A DNA stretch of 64,000 bases from assembly GCA_050954285.1 (NCBI GenBank), contig JBPBPL010000025.1, positions 1-64,000 on the forward strand. The letters run 5' to 3'. Source of the stretch: Mucilaginibacter_A sp050954285 (GTDB taxonomy: Bacteria; Bacteroidota; Bacteroidia; Sphingobacteriales; Sphingobacteriaceae). The notes beneath the pieces are model-generated. The model did no database searches. It saw nothing but the letters and a program-made list of their open reading frames with translations, and was not told where the DNA came from. Numbering within the stretch: the stretch's first letter is position 1; each line of letters opens with the position of its first letter. The translations under genes were made by a program, and so were the position numbers. Shown here piece after piece: positions 1 to 9,742 of the stretch.

Positions 1-235
1 GCATTACGTAAACAAGAAAACGATAGCTCTGCCCGATAATTATCAGTCTGCAAACAAAAAGCCCAATAACAAAGCATTCTTGAAATCCAATTTTATTGGG
101 GAAAGTCATGCCTATTTATACCTCTCCTATAATTAGGGGTATGTTAAGTAAGAGGGTAAACGCCAATTAGTTAATGCGATAAGGTTGCTTTAAAATAGTT
201 CAAAATAGCTATCTTAATTTTTTAATTAATTAGCT

Positions 236-1395
236 ATGAAAATCGCATTTCTCTTGTTTATATTGGGCATGATTGCACTAAAAGTTTGTGCCCAGGAACC
301 GCGGAAGTTTGATGGTTTGAATATGAATATGGGCAATCTTTCGCGTGCCTCGGAGGCCACAACAAGATCGATTGGCCCTGAAAATCCAACAGGAGAGAAA
401 GGCAAAGGTGGTATGGCCAATCCGTTCAGAAGTAAAGGGCAACTCAATATTGCAAATGCAGCCGGAGCAGCAATGGATCTTGGTATCGGCTGGAAAGTGA
501 ATCCTTTTATAGAAGTGGGTGCCGGTAAAACCTATCCGCTTGCTGAAATTGAAGGTTCGGGAGTCATTCAGCATATTTGGATGACACCAAGCTACAGCTG
601 GGAAAAATCAATCTTACGATTTTACTGGGATAACGAAAAAGAAGCTTCTATTGAAGTCCCTTTAACAGCATTCTTTACCTGTGGCTGGAATACGCCTTCA
701 ATGATTAACTCTCTGGCCATAACCGTAAATCCCGGAAGCGGGTATAACTGCTACTGGCAAATGCCGTTTCACAAACACTGCCGGGTCACTCTTGAAAACC
801 TTAACCCAGCAGAGCCTATGCGGCTTTACTATCAGGTTGATATGCATTAACATCTGTTGGTGATGACCAAGCTTATTTTCACGCACAGTACCGGCGCATA
901 AATTCATTGCATACTTTGGTTGATATAAAAGGTAAGGGACAGTATGTGGGTACGTATATGGGAATAGGTGTCCGTAACAATGGTTTTGGTGGGGCGAGGA
1001 GGAATTTAAATTTTTTATGGATGGTGATAAAAGCTTTGCAACAATTGTAGGAACTGGAACCGAGGATTATTTTGGCGGATCATATAATTTTGAAAATCAG
1101 AATACCCACCAATACCAGGAATTTTCTACAGCTTATTCTGGCTTGAGCCAAATAATTAAGCCCGACGGCTTATATCGTTCGCAACAGCGTTTTGGTATGT
1201 ATCGCTGGCATATTGTTGATCCGGTCAGGTTTGATCATGATTTAAAAGTTACGGTGCAGGATCTGGGATGGCGGGGTAATGGAAAATATCTGCCACAGCA
1301 GTCAGATATTCATTACGGTTGCCTACTGGTATCAGCTGGAACCACATTTAACCTTTCCAAAGCTTCCCTCAAACGCTTTCCTAGAGATCAATTAA
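236..1395 (+). pseudogene. GH172 / DUF2961 family glycoside hydrolase, frameshifted
   Basis: The first reading frame (236-850) starts with a signal peptide ending near KVCAQ and gives the N-terminal half of a DUF2961 (GH172) protein. Homologous sequence then continues in three shifted frames: TSVGDDQAYFHAQYRR from about 847, MDGDKSFATIVGTGTEDYFG from about 985 to 1310, and AYWYQLEPHLTFPKLPS from about 1321 to the stop at 1393-1395. At least three indels are therefore needed. DUF2961 proteins are secreted or periplasmic glycan-active enzymes; some act on fructofuranosyl or arabinofuranosyl linkages. Domain content is nearly complete, so inactivation looks recent. Family assignment is from recognisable motifs such as GTGTEDYFGGSYNFEN. 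Sequencing errors are possible, but three in one gene beside other decayed genes favours real decay. Confidence 0.85.
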
Positions 1396-1474
1396 ATAGA
1401 ATTAGATTGTCTTAATCTCTATTTGCTTGTTCTGGCCATTTATTTACTGGATATAGTTAACACTGTTTGTAAAA

Positions 1475-1687
1475 TCATTCCAACTTTTGGCAATCGAATC
1501 CTGCCGTTTAGACCACAGATTCTACCTAGCGTGCGCAGAGCTGATCGGCTATTATCCGTAGAATGTTATCGCAGTCCTCGAGATCAAAATTCCTTTTATT
1601 CACTACAGGAATACTTTTAAGCAAGGTTCGTACTTTATCAATCTGTGTTCGTTTAGAAACGCTTGTTTTAAAGACCAGGACCTCCAT
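1475..1687 (-). pseudogene. Small heavy-metal-associated-like protein with two nonsense codons
   Basis: On the minus strand an ATG at 1687 opens a 70-codon frame beginning MEVLVFKTSVSK and ending with TAGFDCQKLE before a TGA at 1475-1477. It is interrupted by TAG at 1526-1528 and TAA at 1508-1510, each one C-to-T change from a glutamine codon. The pattern (MxVLVFKT, a central DLEDCDNILRI strand, a C-terminal AGFxCxxL helix) recalls a small ferredoxin-like protein common in Bacteroidetes and related to heavy-metal-associated domains; function is not established. Frame and length are intact apart from the two stops. Family recognition is from memory and only moderately sure. Confidence 0.6.
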
Positions 1688-2219
1688 GTTATCTGCTAAA
1701 TTGAATAATTAATGACCGGTTTCCTGTTCAGCAGTTTTTGTCCGGATGTCCTCCCATAATTTAGCTCAGTCTTGTCCTCGACCATTCCCCATCGGGCTGC
1801 TCTTTTTTGCTTTGAACAGCTCCCTTTCCGGTTCGCTCGTGTTCTTAAACCGTTCCTGCATCCGGCCGCCCATTAGTTAGAGCCACCCCTGCCTATTCTT
1901 CCGCCTTTACCAAAGCCGAACAGGATCTTGCATAAAATAAAGTGGGCTTATTGAATCACTACTTATCCGATTTATTATAGGATCAGTAATAATAAGAACA
2001 ATTTGTGAGAGTATCGGTCCAGATAACTATGATTAGAAAGACCTAAAAACAAAGCTTCTTTCATGTTGTTTTCTTTTTATAATAAAAGCTCACTATTTCT
2101 TGACTAAGAGTAATGGTTTTATGTGAAAGCTAATCTAAACATTCGTTCCTTTTCTGATAATGTACTAAAGTATCTTAATTCTTGCAACTAGAAGGATTAA
2201 TGGGCTTGCAACAAGAAAG
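1688..2219. other. Gene-free stretch with decayed coding remnants
   Basis: No intact gene is visible. On the minus strand around 1700-1870 a frame starting MGGRMQERFKN runs into KLWEDIRTKTAEQE with one internal TGA, and looks like an eroded small charged protein. I cannot name its family. 1960-2219 is AT-rich with no recognisable signal. Confidence 0.4.
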
Positions 2220-2643
2220 TGGACATATGTTAAGCTGCGATAATTTGTTTGTTTAATTTTTTTTCAAAGTTCTGTGGTGAGATGTATCCAGTGCAGTGTG
2301 CAGTTTTTTGCTAAAGCCAGCCCTGCCTGGTTTTGATATATGTGATATCTACCTGCCTGTTATGCCAGGTTTGAAATTACGTGCACGTTTATTTTCCATG
2401 ACAGGAAACTTGTGGATAGAATCAGTGGTAACCCGGAATTTCTTTTTAATGATGCTCCTGATCTTTGCTTTCTGCATCAGCCGTGCAGTACAACAAAGCC
2501 AGCCTGATTTCCAGTTCTTTTGATAGCACGCTCAGGTCTGAACCGCTCCTGCTTAATTCTACAGCCATCACCTTAAACTCCCGGTCGTACTGCTTTCTTG
2601 TTGTTGACATATTTCTTAAGTTAAGCCCTTAACTTAATGTCCA
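2220..2643 (-). mobile_element. Internally deleted IS3-family insertion sequence relic
   Basis: Minus strand: an OrfA-type start at 2611 reads MSTTRKQYDREFKVMAVELS, a typical IS3 helix-turn-helix N-terminus, then jumps to an OrfB (DDE transposase) fragment with KFRVTTDSIHKFPVMENKR and, after a frameshift, VDITYIKTRQGWL. Most of OrfA and OrfB is missing. The outer ends carry similar inverted sequences: TGGACATATGTTAAG at 2220-2234 and the complement of TGGACATTAAGTTAAG at 2628-2643. Similarity to a second relic at 29859 continues to about 2663, so the true left end may lie slightly further out. No clear target duplication is seen. The element cannot transpose itself. Confidence 0.8.
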
Positions 2644-2872
2644 TCCAAAGATAACCAACTCCAGGCAGTAATGATATTATCAAAGTATAAAATTAATACT
2701 TTTCATACATCAATTATTTAGAAGAAGCATTTTCTTCTTTTAAAATAGCCGGTAATACGATAAGAAAATGGAATTATGTGGCTATAGGAAATTGTTTAAC
2801 TTTTTTAAAATGGCGAAGATAGGCGTTGAAAAATTTCAGGTAGGATGAAACTAAATCTTACACCGATAGAAA

Positions 2873-4570
2873 TTAAAATCTAAATGTTACACCAAGTTCG
2901 CAATGAAGATTAAATACATCATTATGAGGAATATAATAATTAGTGGAATCATAATCTTTTAATATCCATTCATAATTCAACGATTTTATTTCCTGCAATT
3001 TACAACTCAATAATAAATTCTTATAATCCCATTCTCCAAATACGGCAAAAGCAAAATCTACCCAATTGCGACTATTGCTGTTAATATCAGAAAAGTATGT
3101 GTCTGAAAAGTCGACATCGTGTTCATAACGTTCTAATCCAACTCCTAATTTCTTTAAACCTGATATCCAGCTTACATCCATGGATTGAATGTTACCACCT
3201 GATCCTGTGCCAGCTCCCAGTATTTGTCCTTGATTGGTATGTCCATCTAACACTTCACTATGTATATACCACCCTGAAGCATTTCTAACTAATCTATCTA
3301 CTGTTTGTGACAGTTGAGTAATTTCAGTACTAAATAAAATAGATTGATTTTTATAGCTATTGAGCTTGAACATCTTTCTTAGACCTAAAATATAAGCTCT
3401 AGAATGTTCAGGAGAGCTGATCAGGTCTCTTAAGTTGTAAAAGTTATCGTTAAGTCCATATTCAAAGTACACTTCAGCCTGTGCTTGCCTAAATAACCAT
3501 CGAGAATAAACAGATGTGTATTGATCGCGAGGAATAGGGTCGCCATTTATACCTACTTTAACTTTTTGATAAGGAGTAAAAAACGGAAAATATTCGCTAA
3601 AGCTGGTAATATCTTGATGATAAGAATCAAAAGTTCTGATTAATCCCAACGTCAATCCAGGAATCCATTTTGGATGATAATTTAGGTTGATTCCTGTAAA
3701 ATAGCGCCAGTCATCGCGTTTATTAACAAGCAGATTTGTTCCATCAGATAGAGTAGTAGTTAGTAAAGATGGGTATCCAGAAGCATCTAAACGTCCAGCC
3801 AAAATTTGTCCTTCAAAAGAACCTATATATGTTTTTATAGGCCGGGTAGTATTTAATGTCAGATGCTTAAAACCCGGAGCATTATTACTTAGTATTAATG
3901 AATTACGAATACCTGGCCCCCACCATAAGTTCTCATTAGATAAACCTAAAGAGACGGCACCAAAGGTTAAACGAAAACTGCTTTGCCCCCAAAATATTTT
4001 TTGATATTTGTTATTACCATAACGTTCAGGTAAATCTATCATATTATGATATGCATAGTAAGATATCAAATCCTGATCGCTATGACCGCTAGCGTAGCCG
4101 TCAAAACTTGGATTATCAGCATATACAAATTCTGGCATTAATTGAATAGAAAATGGGCCAACTTTTAAATATATACCTCCGCTTAGCATTGTTTGGTATC
4201 CTTTAGCTGGTATCATAGCTCCATCATTCCAACCATAAGGGTGGTTAGAATTAAATTGCTGTTTCCAAGTTAATGGTAAAATTTGAAAAACACCTAAACC
4301 TTTCGCAAAGGTAACTGGTTCAGCTTTAACCCAATGCTTATTTTTTAATGTGCTATCTGGATCGTATATATCGTGTAGATTCAATGATTCTACAAATATA
4401 GGCCTAACTGTAAAAGAAAGATTAGAATCAACTTCTCCTAGTAATTGCTTCCTTCTGTAATAATCATCCAAAACATTTGTTCCAACTGGAAGAGATTGTG
4501 CACTTATATAATTATTTAACAATGCATTAAGTACAAACTGTATAATTATAATATAATATACCTTTCTCAT
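2873..4570 (-). CDS. Capsule assembly Wzi family outer-membrane protein
   Basis: The protein has 565 residues with a signal peptide (residues about 1-24, ending ISAQS) followed by a beta-barrel-like sequence. The segments LSNENLWWGPGIRNSLILSN and FKHLTLNTTRPI are typical of the Bacteroidetes capsule assembly Wzi-like family. Wzi proteins are outer-membrane barrels that help anchor or organise surface polysaccharide. It is the last gene in the minus-strand polysaccharide locus, separated from the dehydratase gene by 329 bp, so it may have its own promoter. C-terminal residues end in an aromatic (TFRF), usual for an outer-membrane barrel. Family assignment is good; the exact role is inferred. 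Confidence 0.82.
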   Translation of the reverse strand: MRKVYYIIIIQFVLNALLNNYISAQSLPVGTNVLDDYYRRKQLLGEVDSNLSFTVRPIFVESLNLHDIYDPDSTLKNKHWVKAEPVTFAKGLGVFQILPLTWKQQFNSNHPYGWNDGAMIPAKGYQTMLSGGIYLKVGPFSIQLMPEFVYADNPSFDGYASGHSDQDLISYYAYHNMIDLPERYGNNKYQKIFWGQSSFRLTFGAVSLGLSNENLWWGPGIRNSLILSNNAPGFKHLTLNTTRPIKTYIGSFEGQILAGRLDASGYPSLLTTTLSDGTNLLVNKRDDWRYFTGINLNYHPKWIPGLTLGLIRTFDSYHQDITSFSEYFPFFTPYQKVKVGINGDPIPRDQYTSVYSRWLFRQAQAEVYFEYGLNDNFYNLRDLISSPEHSRAYILGLRKMFKLNSYKNQSILFSTEITQLSQTVDRLVRNASGWYIHSEVLDGHTNQGQILGAGTGSGGNIQSMDVSWISGLKKLGVGLERYEHDVDFSDTYFSDINSNSRNWVDFAFAVFGEWDYKNLLLSCKLQEIKSLNYEWILKDYDSTNYYIPHNDVFNLHCELGVTFRF

Positions 4571-4899
4571 CTACTCATCTTGGATTAAAACTTATTATTG
4601 ATTGTGACTATGATTATATAATGAAAAGTATTAGCCTTATTTATTCAATTTAAATTTCTTATTAGAATCCTTAGCTTAAGTTACTATAATTAATTCTTTT
4701 TTAAATAAAATAGTATTCTTAATAACTTGTTCAAATTTTATATACTTCTTTTAGCATATAAAAAACTTTGGATATCATTATCAAAACAAAAAGTAAATTG
4801 ATACACAAAAGAAAATTCTATAAATTACTCATATTATTTTAATACAGAATTAAATTCGATTTAATAAATATTGGAATAATAAATTGCAAAAGGGCGTTG
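4571..4899. other. AT-rich intergenic spacer
   Basis: Very AT-rich spacer between the dehydratase and Wzi-like genes. Its only recognisable feature is one reverse-oriented copy of the dispersed 12-mer at 4742-4753. No small gene or hairpin terminator is evident. Confidence 0.5.
4742..4753 (-). repeat. Dispersed 12-mer, TAAAAGAAGTAT form
   Basis: Exact copy on the minus strand (plus strand ATACTTCTTTTA), preceded on its own strand by the T-rich stretch TTTTTTATATGC seen upstream of many copies. It stands alone in the spacer. Confidence 0.75.
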
Positions 4900-6837
4900 T
4901 TATACCGCTTTCGGTAAAAAATCCAACTCTTCAAAAATTGAATTATTACTTTTAAACTCATGTACAATTTGCTTCATTAATTTAACCACTTGAAAATTAT
5001 CATTATTTTTAGATTCTTGGATTAAATTTAGAATTTGATTTTCTATTTCACCGGAACAATACTCCCTAACCTTTCCAATCATAATTTTTTCATGATGAGT
5101 GGGTATAGTATTTTCGCTATTACTTAATAATTCTTCAAATAACTTTTCACCTGGTCTTAATCCTATAAATTCAAGTTTTATATCTTCCTCCGGAACAAGT
5201 CCTACAAGGCGTATCATACGTTTGGCTAAATCAATAATTTTAACTGGTTTACCCATATCAAATACATAAATTTCGCTTCCTTTTCCCATACAACCAGCTT
5301 CCAATACTAAACGGCACGCTTCTGGTATCGTCATAAAATACCTTGTCATTTCCGGATGAGTTACTGTAACCGGCCCTCCTTTTTCTATTTGTTGTTTAAA
5401 CCTTGGAATAACTGATCCATTGGAACCTAATACATTACCAAAACGAGTAGTAATAAACCGGGTAATTGGCTTATTAATATTTAAATTGCCCAAGTAATCA
5501 CCAATAAAAGGACTATTACTGACGATTGAACTATTTAAAGACTGCACATATATTTCTGCAATCCTCTTGGAAGCACCCATAACATTCGTTGGGTTAACAG
5601 CTTTGTCTGTAGATATCATCACAAACTTCTGCACGCAATACTTAATAGAAAGATCGGCTATAATTTTTGTACCCAATACATTTGTTTTTATAGCTTCTGA
5701 TGCATTATCCTCCATTATAGGAACATGCTTATAGGCAGCAGCATGATATACATAATTAGGTTTGAACGTTTCAAACAAATGCTGCATTCTATTAACATCT
5801 TTTACATCGCCAACGAAAACATTAAAATTTGAATGGACATGTAGATCTTGAATTTCTAAATGCAAATTATGTAGTCCTGTTTCGGATTGATCACACAAGA
5901 TAATTGATTCTATTTCAAATTTCAATAATTGTCTTACTATTTCGCTACCAATTGAACCTGCTGCACCTGTAATTAAAATTCTTTTTTCTTTTAATTCATG
6001 CTGAATGCTTGTTATGTCTATATCAATAGTTTCCCGATTTAAAAGCTCTTCAATATTGATAGTTTGAATTTGTGTTGATTGCAATTTCCCATCAGTCAAT
6101 GCATCATATGATGGAATACTTAATACTTTTACATTATTCTCTAAACATATATCAACTACTTTGTTTTTCCGCTCCAAAGGTATATTAGGAGTGGCAAAAA
6201 TAATTTCGTCTAATTCATGTTTAGCTATTAGTGAAGGTAAATTTTTAGCATCTAATATTTTAATCCCAAAAATTGTATTGCCAACCTTTCTTGGATCGTC
6301 ATCAACAAAAGCTATTATATTTTTATTGATTTTGCTATCATGATCGAAAATTCTTTTTGCAGCTACTCCAGCTTCACCTACTCCATAAATAATAACTTTC
6401 TTTGTATCTAATTTAAGATTCTTGATATATAAGAAAAAATATTTAGCGATTATTCTATAAGCAACCATTAGTAAAAAACAGATCAGTACATTAATTACTA
6501 CGAATCTGATTGAAACAAATGACACTTTACCAAAAGCTTCAGAACATAAGTCACTGAGATAAAAAATAAAATTACTGACTGTTACTGCAAATAAAATTCG
6601 GAAAGAATCTTGCGCGCTTGTATAACTGATTATACCAGCGTAAGTTTTTATTGCCAAAAACACAATGATATTTATAACAAATGTAATAAAGAGATTTTGA
6701 CCAAACTCTATAAAGTTAAATTTTGAAAAGTAAAAGTTATTTTTAATTAGATAGCAAAATGTTAACGATAGACTGCATATCAACAAATCAAGGATTAAAA
6801 TAATCCAACGAGGAATAATATTTAATTGATTAAACAA
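4900..6837 (-). CDS. Membrane-bound nucleoside-diphosphate-sugar 4,6-dehydratase (CapD/WbpM/PglF family)
   Basis: At 645 residues it has the full length of this family. Four transmembrane helices lie in residues about 10-135. A CoA-binding-like Rossmann domain follows (VIIYGVGEAG, 148-157), then the SDR catalytic domain with the nucleotide-binding TGAAGSIG (290-297). The catalytic stretch STDKAVNPTNVMGASK carries Met in place of the usual SDR Tyr, as in WbpM/PglF enzymes. These dehydrate UDP-GlcNAc at the inner membrane, the first step to deoxy-amino sugars such as QuiNAc, FucNAc or bacillosamine. The WecA-like transferase and epimerase immediately upstream form the usual partner set. The sugar made is inferred, not visible. 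Confidence 0.9.
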   Translation of the reverse strand: MFNQLNIIPRWIILILDLLICSLSLTFCYLIKNNFYFSKFNFIEFGQNLFITFVINIIVFLAIKTYAGIISYTSAQDSFRILFAVTVSNFIFYLSDLCSEAFGKVSFVSIRFVVINVLICFLLMVAYRIIAKYFFLYIKNLKLDTKKVIIYGVGEAGVAAKRIFDHDSKINKNIIAFVDDDPRKVGNTIFGIKILDAKNLPSLIAKHELDEIIFATPNIPLERKNKVVDICLENNVKVLSIPSYDALTDGKLQSTQIQTINIEELLNRETIDIDITSIQHELKEKRILITGAAGSIGSEIVRQLLKFEIESIILCDQSETGLHNLHLEIQDLHVHSNFNVFVGDVKDVNRMQHLFETFKPNYVYHAAAYKHVPIMEDNASEAIKTNVLGTKIIADLSIKYCVQKFVMISTDKAVNPTNVMGASKRIAEIYVQSLNSSIVSNSPFIGDYLGNLNINKPITRFITTRFGNVLGSNGSVIPRFKQQIEKGGPVTVTHPEMTRYFMTIPEACRLVLEAGCMGKGSEIYVFDMGKPVKIIDLAKRMIRLVGLVPEEDIKLEFIGLRPGEKLFEELLSNSENTIPTHHEKIMIGKVREYCSGEIENQILNLIQESKNNDNFQVVKLMKQIVHEFKSNNSIFEELDFLPKAV

Positions 6838-6914
6838 GACTGATAATTTTAGTTGAACAAAATTTTATTTAACTAAAAGCATGTCTAATACTTATCTTTT
6901 GAAATGTACTATAA

Positions 6915-7874
6915 TCATGCTTTAATCAGTTTACCTGGTTTTTCTATAACTAAACGGATTAATGTAAATACCAGCATTGTGATAAAAATCATTAAAGTTA
7001 AGTTACTATTAGAAGTAATCTCTAACAGTACAACATTTATAATTCCTTGTACCAGCATGTATAGCGAAGCAACAATTAGATGAGAAACACTTTTTTCATT
7101 TACTAAAAATTGATAAAAATGCTTTCTATGCGCTTCAAAAATATTTTCTCTTCTTAAAATTCTGAAAAAAATAGTAGTTGATGTATCCAACCCATAAACC
7201 AATAGTAATAGCAAATAACTTACGTCTTTTGTTTTACTAATTAATTTAATAAGAAAGAAAATCAATATGAATGCAATTCCAACGCTACCAACGTCACCAG
7301 CAAAGCATTTAGCGATTACCCGGAAATTAAAAAAATTAAATATTACTAAAGACAAAATTGGCAATAGGAGATAGTCACTATCTGTAAAGGAAACCTTATA
7401 TTCATTAATATAGTACAAACTAGCTAAAGTAATTAAGGCATAACTGCCGGTTATGCCATTGATTCCATCCATAAAATTTATGGCATTAATAATACCGATA
7501 GCTAAGATAAATCCTATAACAATCCAGTAATAATGAAAGATAAAAACATTTAACTGATAAAAAAGTAGTGCAACAGAAATGAGCTGAAAGATAATCCGAA
7601 CCTTATTACTGACTGATTTTACATCATCAACAAAACTGATAAAACAAATTAAAAATAAACCAGCCAGAAAGTAACCTAATTTCCATCCCCAATGAAACGG
7701 ACCTAATAGCATCGCAATGCTAAATATTATTCCTCCTCCTCTAATAGTTGTTTTACTGTGAGAACTGCGCTCGTTAGGATGATCTATGATATTATACTTA
7801 ATAGCTATTTTAAAATATAGCAACTCAAGTACTAAAAGTGTAAGGAAATAGGTAAGAAGTACTAAAGCATTCAT
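6915..7874 (-). CDS. WecA/WbpL-type polyprenyl-phosphate sugar-1-phosphate transferase
   Basis: A 319-residue multi-pass membrane protein (about ten helices) of the MraY/WecA family. Visible motifs are HPNERSSH (about 33-40), the Mg-binding FVDDVKS, NAINFMDGINGITG, the catalytic CFAGDVGSVG and the C-terminal EAHRKHFYQ histidine motif. It would transfer a sugar-1-phosphate from a UDP-sugar to undecaprenyl phosphate, starting assembly of the repeat unit on the cytoplasmic face. It lies 25 bp from the epimerase gene, the classic WbpL/epimerase pairing of O-antigen loci. The donor sugar is probably an N-acetyl deoxyhexosamine made by the neighbouring enzymes; this is inference. Confidence 0.9.
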   Translation of the reverse strand: MNALVLLTYFLTLLVLELLYFKIAIKYNIIDHPNERSSHSKTTIRGGGIIFSIAMLLGPFHWGWKLGYFLAGLFLICFISFVDDVKSVSNKVRIIFQLISVALLFYQLNVFIFHYYWIVIGFILAIGIINAINFMDGINGITGSYALITLASLYYINEYKVSFTDSDYLLLPILSLVIFNFFNFRVIAKCFAGDVGSVGIAFILIFFLIKLISKTKDVSYLLLLLVYGLDTSTTIFFRILRRENIFEAHRKHFYQFLVNEKSVSHLIVASLYMLVQGIINVVLLEITSNSNLTLMIFITMLVFTLIRLVIEKPGKLIKA

Positions 7875-7899
7875 AAATCATTTTATCTCTAATTGTAAA

Positions 7900-8799
7900 T
7901 TAAGCTTTAATGAATGCTTTAGCAGTAATTCTTAATCCTTCTACGGCAGTAAGTGGCATTTGTGCCTTTAGTGCTTGTTTAACTTTGTAATTACTAACTA
8001 TATAGCTTTCTGTTAATTTACTTAAACGTTCTGTAGTTAATGGTAGATGAATCCAATCTCCAACTTTTGCTAATAGTTTTATAATAAAAGGAGATAATTT
8101 CCATAATCGTAGTTTAATATCTAATGAATTAGAAATTATAGTTAGTACTTCATTTGTTGAAAGTGCCTCCTCATCGGCTATTTGATAAATGCCGGATTTA
8201 ACACCATTTCTTAGCGCTAATTCTTTAATAATATAACACAAATTTTCAATACTTAAAAATGAACGTTTATTATGAAATGCAGCTAAAGGATAAGGAATAC
8301 CCTTTTTTATAAACTGATATAAGAGATTAAGATTACCTTTATTACCTGGCCCATGGATCATACAGGGACGCAAAATATAATAGGATTTCCAACTTGGCAA
8401 TTGCTGATCTTGTATAAATTGTTCTGCTAATAACTTGGATTTCCCATAGTGTGTTTGTGGACTTGGTACTACATCTTCTGTTAACACTCCCCTTACCTGA
8501 TCAGCAGCAGCTTTTACAGAACTAATAAATATAAATTTTTCAGCATTAGAGTTTAAAAAGCTGATATAAAGCTTTTTTGTCAATTCAAAATTAGCATCAA
8601 AGTAATCTTTGGGTACAGAAGATTTTTTCAAATCATGTGCCTTACCCGCTAAGTGAATTATAGTTGTAACACCATCAGAGATATTCTCTTCAGGTTGAGA
8701 CCTAAGATTTAATTCCTTAAATTCCAAATGATTTAACTGTAAGTATTGGCTCAGGTTTTTACCCACAAAACCATTAATGCCTGTAATTAAAATACTCAT
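7900..8799 (-). CDS. NAD-dependent epimerase/reductase of extended SDR type (WbpK/WbpV-like)
   Basis: 299 residues starting MSILITGINGFVGKNL, a Rossmann TGxxGxxG motif. The catalytic Tyr-x3-Lys is in HYGKSKLLAE and an upstream FISSVKA supplies the Ser. The length and its place beside the WecA/WbpL-like transferase match 4-epimerases or 4-reductases that finish the donor sugar (for example UDP-QuiNAc or UDP-FucNAc) from the dehydratase product. It acts in the cytosol. The precise reaction cannot be read from the sequence. A 255-bp spacer holding an inverted pair of the dispersed 12-mer separates it from upstream genes. Confidence 0.82.
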   Translation of the reverse strand: MSILITGINGFVGKNLSQYLQLNHLEFKELNLRSQPEENISDGVTTIIHLAGKAHDLKKSSVPKDYFDANFELTKKLYISFLNSNAEKFIFISSVKAAADQVRGVLTEDVVPSPQTHYGKSKLLAEQFIQDQQLPSWKSYYILRPCMIHGPGNKGNLNLLYQFIKKGIPYPLAAFHNKRSFLSIENLCYIIKELALRNGVKSGIYQIADEEALSTNEVLTIISNSLDIKLRLWKLSPFIIKLLAKVGDWIHLPLTTERLSKLTESYIVSNYKVKQALKAQMPLTAVEGLRITAKAFIKA

Positions 8800-8879
8800 A
8801 CTAACTTATTGAAGAGACAAAAGGAATATTAATACAAATTAAAGAGATTTAAACATTGTTTAAAAAACTTCCTTTACAG

Positions 8880-8968
8880 ATACTTCTTTTAACATCATAA
8901 AATCTATGCTTATACTTATTCAAATATGATTTATAGAAACAATTATTTTTAGTTTATAAAAGAAGTAT
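8880..8968. repeat. Inverted pair of the dispersed 12-mer
   Basis: A reverse copy ATACTTCTTTTA at 8880-8891 and a forward copy TAAAAGAAGTAT at 8957-8968 face each other about 65 bp apart in the spacer between the epimerase gene and the glycosyltransferase pseudogene. Confidence 0.75.
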
Positions 8969-9054
8969 TATTACAAACTCAGTCAAAAAATAATTACCAA
9001 ACAGAAGATAGTTTAGAATCCATTTAAAAAAATAAAAACTCTTTTATCGTAGTT

Positions 9055-9655
9055 TTAATATATTAAAAAACTCCTAAAAATTGCCATTTCATTTTTAACT
9101 AAATAGGTAATTAATCTTTTCTGACTTCTGTTGATATTGCTTGTACAATGAATAACATGACAATCAGAAAAATATACAATTTTAAATCCTGCTTCCATAC
9201 AGCGAATTCCATATTCGTACTCAATAGTATAAAGAAAAATCCAACTGGCATAACCACCAATTTTATTAAATTCTTCTTTTTGAATGATTGCACCATAACC
9301 TATGAACCCCGAATACTGCGCCAAGTTTATCTAAGTGTTTGTTTGAAATGCTCCTCCTGTAATATTTAAGGCAAGAATTCCTACATCTATATTTTGATTT
9401 AAATAATCAAGAGCTTTATCCAAACCTGAATCTACATGACTATCATCTAATACAATTAAGTAGTCACCTTTTGCTTTAGCAAAACCTAAATTCCAAGCTA
9501 GAACACCAAGATTAATTTTACTTTCAATTAATATAACATCAGGATTATGATTTTTAATAGCAACAATGCTGGCATCAGTCGAAGCATTATCAACTATTAT
9601 TATTTCATACTCAAGGTTATTAATTCTGGTAAACTTTTAATTCTTGAAACAGTAG
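9055..9655 (-). pseudogene. GT2 family glycosyltransferase, truncated and interrupted
   Basis: Read on the minus strand, a GT-A glycosyltransferase is recognisable: a short piece around VSRIKSLPE (about 9655-9620), then after a frame change NNLEYEIIIVDNASTD, an acidic LVLDDSHVD in the usual DxD region, GILALNITGGAF, an in-frame TAG at 9331-9333, and finally QYSGFIGYGAIIQKEEF with a terminal CMEAGFKIVYFSD. The N-terminus and start codon are missing and the C-terminus is short (stop near 9055). The gene resembles rhamnosyltransferase-like GT2 enzymes. Loss of one transferase suggests the glycan structure has changed relative to an ancestor. Confidence 0.82.
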
Positions 9656-9742
9656 TTAAAAGTATCATTTATAATTGTTAATTATAAATGATACTTTTAT
9701 ACACATACTATCTAATAAACTTGGATCAATTATTTATATAAA

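Noticed and set aside
1..39. Possible end of a coding region (frame ending NDSSAR before TAA at 37-39)
   Set aside because: Only 12 codons are visible with no recognisable motif, so it cannot be told from chance.
1423..1620. 65-codon plus-strand open frame
   Set aside because: It lies antisense to the small metal-binding-like pseudogene and resembles nothing.
2296..2523. 75-codon plus-strand open frame
   Set aside because: It is the antisense of the IS3 relic, whose minus-strand translation matches transposase.
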